Shown: positions 55,666 through 64,000 of the stretch, in pieces
Numbering within the stretch: the stretch's first letter is position 1
Layout: each line of letters opens with the position of its first letter
From: Sanderia malayensis
Lineage: Eukaryota; Cnidaria; Scyphozoa; Semaeostomeae; Pelagiidae
Assembly: GCA_013076295.1 (NCBI GenBank)
Contig: RQOL01000906.1
Location: 5,456,001-5,520,000 of the forward strand
DNA length: 64,000 bases
Direction: 5' to 3'
The notes under the pieces: model-generated
What the model was told of the DNA's origin: nothing
What the model saw: only the letters and a program-made list of their open reading frames with translations
Databases searched by the model: none
Translations under genes and position numbers: made by a program

Positions 55666-56276
55666 TAAATCCTCGAATTGGCCCCCTTCCAAAAAGCCCC
55701 AACCCTAATAGTAAAAATTGTAACTCCATTCCCCCAGCCATTTCGATCTTTGCCACCCCGTCCTAATGGCACACCAAATCTTCTCCTACCTTACGAGAAT
55801 ATCATACATTATAGTTTGAAACATCTTATCGAAATGAGTTTCTTGTGTGCCATGTTGCAGATAATAAGCAGAGGCGGCACCACGGGGAGGACTGGGGAGG
55901 ACATGTCCTCCCCAATATTTTCCAGCGCCGATTTTTTAATTCGTCAAAATCCGAAGAGAAATATTTAGGGGGGGGGGGGGTACGATGGCACATGTGAAAA
56001 ATGTCAGTGGTCTTCTGTTAAATATATAACCATTTTACCCAGGTTTATAGTAAATGCCTTTTGCATGATTTATCGATAAAAAACTTACAAAAACACCATT
56101 TTTTCTAATGGGCGTGGCCTTCATAAAAATTGGCGTGGTACCAAAAAATGTTCCCTGTCCTCCCCACTTTTTGAGGGCTGGTGCCGCCCCTGATAATAAG
56201 CCCCCCTTCTTCGTATAAGGCCGAATTCAAATTCTCTAAAATAAATACGTTCCCAGGGGGCTAATTCGAGAATTAA
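55666..56276. mobile_element. Inverted-repeat element interrupted by a hAT MITE
   Basis: The left end reads TAAATCCTCGAATTGGCCCCC. The right end (to 56276) is its inverse, giving TTAATTCTCGAATTAGCCCCC when reversed, with about four differences. AAGCCCC words occur inside both ends. Removing the inner hAT MITE (55869-56192) leaves a body of about 280 bp. It is non-coding, and no clean target duplication was seen. Confidence 0.6.
55869..56192. mobile_element. hAT-type MITE with a perfect 8-bp target duplication, nested
   Basis: The 324-bp element starts CAGAGGCGGCACCACGGGGA and ends with GGTGCCGCCCCTG, an inverted pair with GTCCTCCCC boxes just inside both ends. The flanks are ATAATAAG on both sides (55861-55868 and 56193-56200). 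It contains a run of G at about 55970-55980. It is inserted in the older element around it and differs in sequence from the hAT MITE at 12378-12692. Confidence 0.95.
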
Positions 56277-56339
56277 TGGCAGAAGATCGGGTTCCAGGAG
56301 TATCGGACTGACCAAGTGGTAGACTTAGTGCCAGGCAGA

Positions 56340-56520
56340 AGTTGATCTGAGAGCAAGGCGTGGAACAAATGGAGGGAGCTATCAGGTGTGTTGTGTGACA
56401 GGAAGGTCCCCTCAAGGCTGAAGGTGCTGTTATACAAAACGGTAATACGACCGGTGTTGCTATGTCGAAATGAGACGTGGACCATCACGGACAAGGACAA
56501 GGCGGAGAAAAGTGAGCAAG
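56340..56520 (+). mobile_element. Non-LTR reverse transcriptase fragment
   Basis: The plus strand reads L-R-A-R-R-G and then, after a one-base shift, W-R-E-L-S-G-V-L-C-D-R-K-V-P, L-K-V-L-L-Y-K-T-V-I-R-P-V-L-L and N-E-T-W-T-I-T. This is the segment 'W..LSGVLCD..VP..LK...Y.T.VRP..LYG.E.W', common near the C-terminus of many animal LINE RTs. It is a short frameshifted relic. Confidence 0.75.
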
Positions 56521-58230
56521 TGAGCAAAGTACAAAAATAGGGTAATGTTTGATAAAAAATAAATGTTTTAGCCATAATGGTCAATTTTGCGCTAAATTAG
56601 ACAAAAGGAGACAAACAAGTAAACAAACAAGCTGTCTAATTCCAGTACCAAATCGGGGCGGGAACACTAAATGACTCTTTTCTTCAATACTTATGCTACC
56701 ATTCGTTGTAACTTTTATATGCAGGATTTATTACTCCCTCTGCATAATATAGAATTCCATAGTTTACATTAAAAAAGGACTTCTTGGCACCATTGTCATA
56801 ATGGCTTTTCTTGTACGTTTTCTGCAGCTTCTGTCATTAATTGCTGCTGCGTAGCGGAACGAAGTGAAGCGGCTGCGCAGCAGAATATAATCGAGTCCTT
56901 CTCGAGAAAAAATCTTGTGAAGATGTTTGTTTGTGAAGATGTTTGTCGGATTCTAGCCTGCGCGTGGCCTTAAATCCTCCTCCGTTTAGCCGCATGCTGG
57001 TTTTATTATCAATTCATCAATGGCCGTAGTCTTTGCTGCAGTGCAGTGAGACGTTTTAGAAACATTGACAAAACGATATTTGGTTGGCTTATCTGCTGGT
57101 TATCAACTTTTATTCGTGGCCAGAATCGAGAAGGCCCAAAAAAGGCCATTTTATTTCGACAAGAACACAGGAGTTGCTTTCTTGTCGTGGGGATAAGTTT
57201 ATAAAAACGAATGCCTGCAAGCAGAAGGGAAAATCTGTGCGGAAGTATAGTAGGCCTTAAAAAACTATTGTATCATCATTTGCACCATCATTATGTTTTA
57301 TTATTTTTTTGAAAGTAATCCCGGTCCAGAAAATCCGGACTTCAGATTTCAAATTGTTGATGTGCATTTAATTTAGTTTTCCTTTTAATCTGGGGTTTTC
57401 TACATTTATTCCTTTGTTTTTGGTATTGTTTTGTGTTCATTGTGAAGCCAAATCAACAAAGATTTGAATTTTATCTTTGATCTTCAAACTGAGCGTACAC
57501 CTTTTCTTGATAAAGAATAATTTGCTGAAATCTATTATTACTGAAATTCCAAAATCCAGTTATGAAACATAAATGTCAATAAGAAATGTCAAATACAAAT
57601 GACAACATTCAAGCTCATCAAATATAGAGAAACGACCTGTTCTGTTACCAATATAGATATCTAGGCTTCCAAGCTCACTAAACACCCCCTCTCCGTATTT
57701 TCTTGAAGCACTCATTTCAAAACAAATCGTTTTAATCAAATGCTAGATGCTTTAGTCCTCGTTACATCACAGCAGCACTCATTTTAACAATGTTAACAGC
57801 TAGTAGTTACTTTTAAAACAGAGTTATATTATAATAAAAATAAATTTTTGCCACTTGCGTATAAATTTTGGGGATATTTTGGCCTGGCCGGACGGGACCC
57901 CCTGTTGGACTCTACTGGGCTTATCCCATTGGAGAGTGATTGGAAACATAGCTGTTTGTAAAAAATAAATTTTATCAACACAATTGTAAAGCTCCTAAAT
58001 AAAGTTGAAAAAGTGTAGACCAAAGACTGTCACAACTGTGTAGCACTATCATACCTGCATAGAATTATGCCAAGTTTATACGGGATCGGAACGATTCCGT
58101 CCCGAAAGTGAACTTTTTTTATTAAGATACCGATAAATGGAACGGAACGAAACAACTTAGTTTCCGAGTGGATATTCTTTTTAACCGTTCTGCTCAATTT
58201 TATAGACTTATATATTCCATCTGATTTCCA
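56521..58230. other. No recognisable gene
   Basis: This contains a small GC-rich palindrome near 56840-56885 (CTGCTGCG...CGCAGCAG) and otherwise AT-rich sequence with short chance frames. Confidence 0.4.
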
Positions 58231-58893
58231 TTTTTGACTGGCGACGCGCATGCGCAAGCGAGTAGATGTTGGCGATTGGGGAAAAATAAGGTATGTGCCT
58301 CAGATTCAAACGTTCACTTTTGATTTGAAATGAGGCTGACAAAGTATGACATCACTTTGCAAATTTATCATTGGTTAAAATGTAGACTTGTTGAAACAAC
58401 AAACAACATGACGTGCCATACTAGACGCCGGACACGCTGGGGCAGGGGGGACCACGAGCACGATCGCGCAAGGAGACGGGGAGCATTTTTGACTCGTTGT
58501 TGGAAGCATCAAGTGAAAAGAAGAAAGTTTTCCAGCTGTATGCTTATGCAACCAATACAACAATTATAGCATTTCATTTTTGTTTTGGAAAATGAAAGTT
58601 TTTTAACTTTGATGAAGCAAGATCGAAAATTGAAGTCAAAATTATTGCTTGAGTGGTCCAAACAAATATTTTTTGAATTTGCTGCGTTCAATCCTGAAAA
58701 TTAAATCCAGGGTATTTTATGTCCTGGAGTTAAAAAACGTGAATAGTCAATAAAATTGCTATTCAATTTTGCTCAAGCTCAACTTTAGGCTCGCAAAGTT
58801 TGTCTTTAATTTGATATTATTTTCTTCACTCTCTGGATAATACAGTGAAATAAAAGCCATCTGTCGCGAGTCACCTCAAGGTTCCTTTGATTT
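58231..58893 (+). repeat. Copy A of a dispersed direct repeat of about 0.65 kb
   Basis: It starts TTTTTGACTGGCGACGCGCA and ends near CGAGTCACCTCAAGGTTCCT. It contains words shared with copy B (62339-63049), such as GGTATGTGCCTCAGATTCAA, CTTGTTGAAACAACAAACA and TTTGTTTTGGAAAATGAAAG. The order is the same and identity is high by eye, with indels including about 50 bp extra in copy B. It is non-coding. It may be one family of dispersed repeat or a local duplication. Confidence 0.9.
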
Positions 58894-60556
58894 TTTAAGA
58901 ACACACTTATAAGAACACTGAGGCTCGATTTCAAATGGAAAACAATAGAGAAAGCAATAGTCGATGGTTTTAACAATAGAAAAAATAAGAACATGTGAAC
59001 CTCGGCAAAAATTTACTGGTTCTTATAAAAAATGGGTGTAGACTCTATGCGATACACATTTTTCATATAAGAAACCGGTTTATAAGAAACCTAGTTCCAT
59101 GTACCCTAAAACTTAGGAAACTTTTAGAACTACAAGGAAATATTTAAGAAACATTAGAAATTTCGGAAACACGTTTTTCCTTTCGGATTTAACAAATGTC
59201 AACTACAGTAAGTATTTTCGAGGACCAAAGTGAAGACTACATATAATCAACCGAAATTAACGATGTGGACATGATGTTGCTTCAGATAACTCGCATTGAC
59301 TCGCGTTGACGATTTTTCTTTGTTATAATACTAATATTTTGCTACATCCACGCTTTTTCTTCGTTTTCACTGCAACTTTGTTTCATTAAATTAAGAAACT
59401 TTTAAGAAACTTCTAGAACTAAAATGTGGCTAAAAATAAAGAAACTTTTACCACTAGGCTTGAGCCAAGTTTCTTATAAGAAAAACGTGTAATTTTAAGC
59501 TTCTTATTTCAGAAGCAACTGTTGTAATTCAGGGATCTCAATTTGCATTGCTTGATATAAAACTCTTAATAGAGGTTCATGAAAATTTCCTTAGACTTTA
59601 TCAAAATTTTTTCAGGTTTTTAATTAGCATATTTGGTTGTAGTTCACAATATTTATCACTGCACTAAAAATGGCTTACTCATTGTTGGCTTAACATATAA
59701 ACACTAACAAAAATAATTTATTCAAAACACTATAATCGATTGACATATAGATATATATGAATGTGAAATGGTGAGTATCGTATTGTTGTCGAAATCGTAA
59801 CCTTAATCAATTTATGGTACAATTTGCAAATAAACAGGTCTCTTCACTGTAGAAAATTTGATTAGTTACGATGCTAAATTTGACAACTCTTGCTTTTTAA
59901 TTGTTTTTATATTAAGCAGAAGAGTGAAAACTAACACAGTCGAACAAACAGATAATCAGCTCAAGCCAAGCTGGATGTTGTAAAGCATGGTTGGACACGA
60001 GAATTGTAAGATTTGAATATATGCTGCACTGGAGAGCAACCGAGCTAGTAGTATCATATACATAGAATTCGAGAGAGTGAAAAATGACAGTGATTCTCTT
60101 GAAAAGGTGAGTAGCATGAGAGCAGCTGAAGCGAAATTCTGTTGTAGCATTTCTGCTAATATTTAATGCATATTCTTTAATTGCATGGAATGTCAAGATT
60201 CAAGGTTATACTTAATTATAAAAGACTCTAGGGGCAACAACAATTGTATGCAACACGGTGTGTAAAAAAGTCGATGCAATCTTTCTTTCCTAAAAAGATG
60301 GCAGATTAAAAGCGTTACACCACTTAGGTGGAAATATACATTTAGTCATTGTCGATTTCATTTGATTTTGTAACCGTGTTTCGTGTGTATTACTCTCTTC
60401 TACCAAGACAGGAAAGAAGTTTTCAGTCAGACATGACCATTCATTGTTAAACACGATTCAAAACTGCAAAATACAAGCAGTATTTAAAAAGAATCCCAGC
60501 AAAATATTCAACTAATTCCCAAACTTTATAGCTTTGATTGCTCAAGCTCCGTTACA
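58894..60556. other. No recognisable gene
   Basis: AT-rich. The word AAGAAACTT and variants recur around 59100-59520, which may be an old simple-repeat expansion. A TATA-like run (CATAAAAATATATG, from about 60559) lies roughly 80 bases before the first ATG of the fibrinogen-type gene. Confidence 0.4.
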
Positions 60557-60641
60557 CGGCATAAAAATATATGACTCCTTAACAACTGCATGGAGCAATT
60601 GGCCCAGGCGTTAGAATCTTACTATTAAAATAGAATATGTC

Positions 60642-62319
60642 GTGGCTCCTCTTTATCGCCATCTTGTCATATTAAGATTCTACTGCCATCAATTAAATCA
60701 ATCAACAAAAACATGTCTTTTTCCTAGCATACAAATGCTTCTCTTCTGCAACACTGTAGCTTGCACGATACTCCGTTTGCCTTGCAAGCAACATGCGAAT
60801 TTTAGCATCGTGAGAGAAGGCTTTATCTTGCAAGGCTTTGCAATTGACAGCATTGAAGGACTGACAGACATCGAATGTAAGATCGAATGCTTCAAGAATG
60901 ACCGATGCAAATCGATTAACATGGAACAACACCACGTTGGAATGTGCCAATTGAATTCAAAATCAACAGTGGAAATGGCTGGTGGAATGAACGCATTGGT
61001 TCCAAAACAAAACTGGACATATACATCGACGGACTATAATGAACATTTGGTAAGCAGGGATATATTGAACCGGGACAGAGGGACTGGAACCAACTCTAAT
61101 GATAAAATGTAGGATTTTCGAAAATCTCAACATTTATGAAAACTAGTTGCTGGTATAAACAATTCTAAACACAGATGTTTTCGAAAGTCTTAGATTTCGC
61201 CTTCTTGAACAACAGTTATCTTGATGCAAATGTTGTTGATAGAATTTTCAATATGACAATCTGAATTGTATCTCGACGGCAAGAATACTCAATCATAAGC
61301 AAAATAGCCTAATTCTAAAGCATCTACAATATGTCAAATAATGAATGATAAAACAGTGTCACCTGCATTTGAGGCATTATTAAAAACATTTTTGAGATAC
61401 AAGTAAAACTGACGGGTGACATTTTGAATTTTATATTTTACAGATTGGACTAAATTGTCAAAAGCAAAAGCCTTGCAGAGACGGACAGATATGCAAAGAC
61501 ATATGCCACTGCCCAGGCTACCAATGTCTGCCTGGATTAACAGGTAAATTGCTTAAAATGGCGTATAGATAGAAACATTTTGTTAGCAAAGCCCTCCCCC
61601 TTACATTGCTGGTCTTATAAGAAGCTTTGTTAAACCCAAAAGATACTCTTGATCTTGCAGGCTGCATTGCTGCTCAAGCAAAGGGATACAAGGCGAGTGG
61701 TATTTACAGAATATCCAACAGCGCATTTGCTGCCGGATGGCTGTCCGTGTTTTGCGACTTGGAAGCGGACGGTGGAGGATGGATTGTGGTGCAGCGGCGA
61801 GTAGATGACACGGTCAATTTCAAACGAGGCTGGGTCGATTACAAGAACGGTTTCGGAGATATGGCAGCAGATGGCAATTTCTGGCTAGGCCTTCGCAATC
61901 TACATGCATTAGCTGCACCCGGCCGGGGTGCTACTCTCAGGGTCACAATAAAGCACCGCAATCTTGGCAACCTTACTTATCATGCGCTTTACGGGAGCTT
62001 CGAGATCGGAAGCGAGTCTGACGGATACTGGCTTACCATTGGTGGATACAGCGGTAATGCGGGTGATTCCCTCACGTATCACAACAACATGAAGTTCTCC
62101 ACGTATGATAGAGATAACGACCTGGATGATGCTGGGAATTGTGCTGAGCGGTACGAAGGCGCTTGGTGGCATGCTAAATGTCATTTCAGCAACTTAAATG
62201 GTCTTTATCCAAAACTGCCATTACAATATTCAGAAACGCCTAAATATATGACTTGGAAAAGTCTTAGAGAGAGCTATGGAGAAATAACGTATTCTGAAAT
62301 GAAACTCCGCGTCTTGTGA
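60642..62319 (+). CDS. Secreted PAN - EGF-like - fibrinogen C-terminal domain protein
   Basis: Three exons: 60642-61049 (donor TTTG|GTAAGC), 61444-61543 and 61661-62319, phases 0 and 1, 388 residues. Exon 1 carries a PAN/apple-type domain: E-G-F-I-L-Q-G-F-A-I, then C-K-I-E-C-F-K-N-D-R-C-K-S-I-N and M-C-Q-L-N. Exon 2 encodes a six-cysteine EGF-like unit (C-x5-C-x5-C-x3-C-x1-C-x4-C). Exon 3 is a whole fibrinogen-related domain: A-S-G-I-Y-R-I, F-C-D-L-E-A-D-G-G-G-W-I-V-V-Q-R-R, F-W-L-G-L-R-N, S-T-Y-D-R-D-N-D (calcium site), N-C-A-E and G-A-W-W-H-A-K-C. Such proteins are extracellular lectin-like or adhesion molecules. The start is uncertain: the ATG at 60735 gives a better signal peptide (M-L-L-F-C-N-T-V-A-C) than the one at 60642, and an upstream exon is possible. 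Confidence 0.85.
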
Positions 62320-62338
62320 AGTGAAATATGGTACACTC

Positions 62339-63049
62339 TTTTTTGACTCGCTACGCGCATGCGCAAGCGGGTAGCTGTTGGTAAGTGGGAGAAAATGTTG
62401 TGTTCCGTGTCAGTGTTCTGTGTTTCTGTTTACTTGCCCATATAAGGTATGTGCCTCAGATTCAAACGTTCACTTTTGATTTGGAGTGAGGCTGCCAGGT
62501 ATGATATCAATTTGCAAACTTCTCATTGGATAAAGTGTAAACTTGTTGAAACAACAAACACTGTGTCGTGCCATACTAGACGCGGGGCGGGGCAGGGCGG
62601 CAGCGGCACCACAAACACGATCACGCACGGAGACGGAGCATTTTTGAATCGTTGTTGGACGCATCAGGTGAAAAGAAGTTTTCTAGCTGTATGCTTATGC
62701 AACCAATACAACAGCTATAGCATTTCATTTTTGTTTTGGAAAATGAAAGTTTTTTAACTTTGATGAAACAAGATCGAAAATTGAAGTCAAAATGTTTGTC
62801 TCAAAACAAATGATTTTTTAATTTCCTGCGTTCAATCCTGAAAATTAAATTCAGGATATTTTATGTCCGGGAGTTAAAAAGCGTGGATAGTAAATAAAAT
62901 TAGTTCTTCAGTTTTGCTCAAGCTCAACTTTTAGGCTCGCAAAGTTTGACTTTAATTTGATATTATTTTCTAAACTTTCTGGATATTACAGTGAAATAAA
63001 AGCCATCTGTCTGTCGCGAGTCACCTCACTCAAAGTTCCTTTGATTTAT
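62339..63049 (+). repeat. Copy B of the dispersed direct repeat
   Basis: This begins 20 bases after the stop codon of the fibrinogen-type gene, so it supplies that gene's 3' UTR, including AATAAA words near 62900. See copy A at 58231-58893 for the shared words. Copy B carries an extra segment around 62395-62445. Confidence 0.9.
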
Positions 63050-63308
63050 CTTCTTTTTATCGACTTTTCGGGGTAAAGTTGATTTGCACTGCAAAAGTGT
63101 GCAGTGCTTACTACGCATGCTCACATTGGTCGATTTTGCTTCGCTTGTGCAACGTATGAGATGAAATAGGTCGTATGATTTCTTTTAAATTATTATTGAT
63201 GGAACACTTCAAAATTGTTAAGTAACTGACCAGAAGATTGGCTTTAGTGAGAATATCAATTAGCGTGAGTTAAGATTGATTTTTTGGAACAATCACCCTG
63301 TTTTCGTT

Positions 63309-64000
63309 ATGTCCGATGTGCTAGGCCCAATTGCAGCTTTCACTTTTACCATACTGATAATTGGATATCTGGTTCAAAGCAGACTACCACCCCCGAAGCC
63401 CAAAATAGTTGGAATAGATTTGGGAACTACATTTTCGTGTGTTGGTGTGTACAATGCAGTAAGTGGTAATGTCACTGTTTTAATTGACGAGCAAGGTGAT
63501 CGACTAACACCAAGTGTTGTATATATTGGAAATACAGATGTTATCATTGGAAGCGGAGCTTCATTACAATCAGCAAAGCATCCAGAAAATTTAATTTATG
63601 ATGCAAAGAGATTTATTGGTAAAGAAGTACCAAGCAAAGATTATTTAAGTAGAATCCAAAATTTATACCCTTTTAAGATAGTTGAAGATGGAAAAGATAG
63701 AAATGGGTTCAAGTTTTCTGTTTCCAATTCAGGCAATGTGAGTTACTTTGAGCCAGAAGATATAGGTGCCTTCATTCTTAGAAAGTTAAAGAAAACAGCT
63801 GAACAAAAACTGGAGAGAAAAATTACAATGGCTGTCATGAGTGTGCCGGCTGAGTTTGATTCAAAACAAAGAAATGCAACTGTGGAAGCTGGAAAAAGAG
63901 CAGGGCTGCATGTTTTACGATTGATTAATGAACCAACCGCAGCCGCACTAGCTTACGGTTTGCATAAACGAGATGGGATCAACAATGTTATTGTTGTTGA
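63309..64000 (+). CDS. HSPA13: HSPA13 (STCH), 5' part; continues past the window
   Basis: Open from ATG 63309 to the window edge with no stop or intron, 230 codons so far. Residues 1-22 contain a hydrophobic segment (A-A-F-T-F-T-I-L-I-I-G-Y-L-V) followed by P-P-P-K-P-K-I-V-G-I-D-L-G-T-T, the first phosphate-binding loop of the HSP70 ATPase. Later come Y-D-A-K-R-F-I-G-K, the Y-P-F-K-I-V segment, A-V-M-S-V-P-A-E-F-D-S-K-Q-R-N-A-T and I-N-E-P-T-A-A-A-L-A-Y-G-L-H-K. The N-terminal anchor, V-P-A-E-F-D-x-K-Q-R-N and Y-G-L-H-K fit HSPA13 rather than cytosolic HSP70 or BiP. HSPA13 is a microsome-associated ATPase without the peptide-binding domain, linked to ER translocation. The promoter must lie in about 63050-63308, where an ATTGG (inverted CCAAT) occurs at about 63125. 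Confidence 0.88.
   Translation, partial: MSDVLGPIAAFTFTILIIGYLVQSRLPPPKPKIVGIDLGTTFSCVGVYNAVSGNVTVLIDEQGDRLTPSVVYIGNTDVIIGSGASLQSAKHPENLIYDAKRFIGKEVPSKDYLSRIQNLYPFKIVEDGKDRNGFKFSVSNSGNVSYFEPEDIGAFILRKLKKTAEQKLERKITMAVMSVPAEFDSKQRNATVEAGKRAGLHVLRLINEPTAAALAYGLHKRDGINNVIVV

Overview
The window is eukaryotic. It has spliced genes with GT-AG introns, AT-rich introns and intergenic DNA, and many decayed retroelements and small inverted-repeat transposons. The gene set (CARF, SDHAF1, a CCDC88/girdin-DAPLE homologue, a SERTA protein, a PAN-EGF-fibrinogen secreted protein, HSPA13) is metazoan. The retroelement mix (Ty3/gypsy, DIRS, BEL/Pao, CR1/L2-like) and the PAN plus fibrinogen architecture suggest a marine invertebrate, most likely a cnidarian. 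That taxon is inferred, not proven.

Layout: 0-9 kb is mostly a transposon graveyard. It holds non-LTR RT fragments, a 2.45 kb fold-back element with two 954-bp arms, and layered gypsy, DIRS, CR1-like and BEL fragments. At 9.56-10.99 kb there is a two-exon plus-strand gene for an unrecognised 436-residue coiled-coil protein ending in a cysteine cluster. A gypsy integrase fragment (11.25-12.0 kb) and a hAT-type MITE with a perfect 8-bp target duplication (12.38-12.69 kb) follow. An intact single-exon SDHAF1-like gene lies at 12.96-13.19 kb. A two-coding-exon CARF-like transcription factor is on the minus strand at 13.99-16.44 kb.

The centre, 18.88-47.67 kb, is one minus-strand gene. I reconstructed it by hand as 62 coding exons in continuous phase, 6786 nt, 2261 residues. 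Its first 18 exons follow the order of human girdin/DAPLE (Hook domain, then conserved coiled coil). Exons 51-58 match the girdin coil just before the tail, exons 59-62 are a Ser/Thr-rich tail ending -GAV. Between these sit 32 consecutive phase-2/phase-2 exons, each encoding a short coiled-coil module that mostly ends in a motif like K-E-E-K-I-x-x-L-E-x-R. Twelve of them are exactly 84 nt (four heptads). This looks like tandem exon duplication lengthening the coil and is the most striking structure in the window.

Beyond it: a 23-copy 60/61-bp minisatellite with a 730-bp higher-order duplication (49.18-50.55 kb), then about 3 kb with no recognisable gene. A minus-strand SERTA-domain gene follows (53.75-54.58 kb), then a hAT MITE nested inside an older inverted-repeat element (55.67-56.28 kb) and an RT fragment. 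A roughly 0.65-0.7 kb repeat occurs twice in direct orientation around a plus-strand three-exon PAN-EGF-fibrinogen gene (60.64-62.32 kb). The 5' part of an HSPA13 (STCH) gene runs off the right edge.

I see no operon-like grouping. The genes appear to be independent housekeeping, signalling and extracellular genes. Exon boundaries come from reading splice signals and reading phase by eye, and homology calls come from remembered family sequence features. No search was run.
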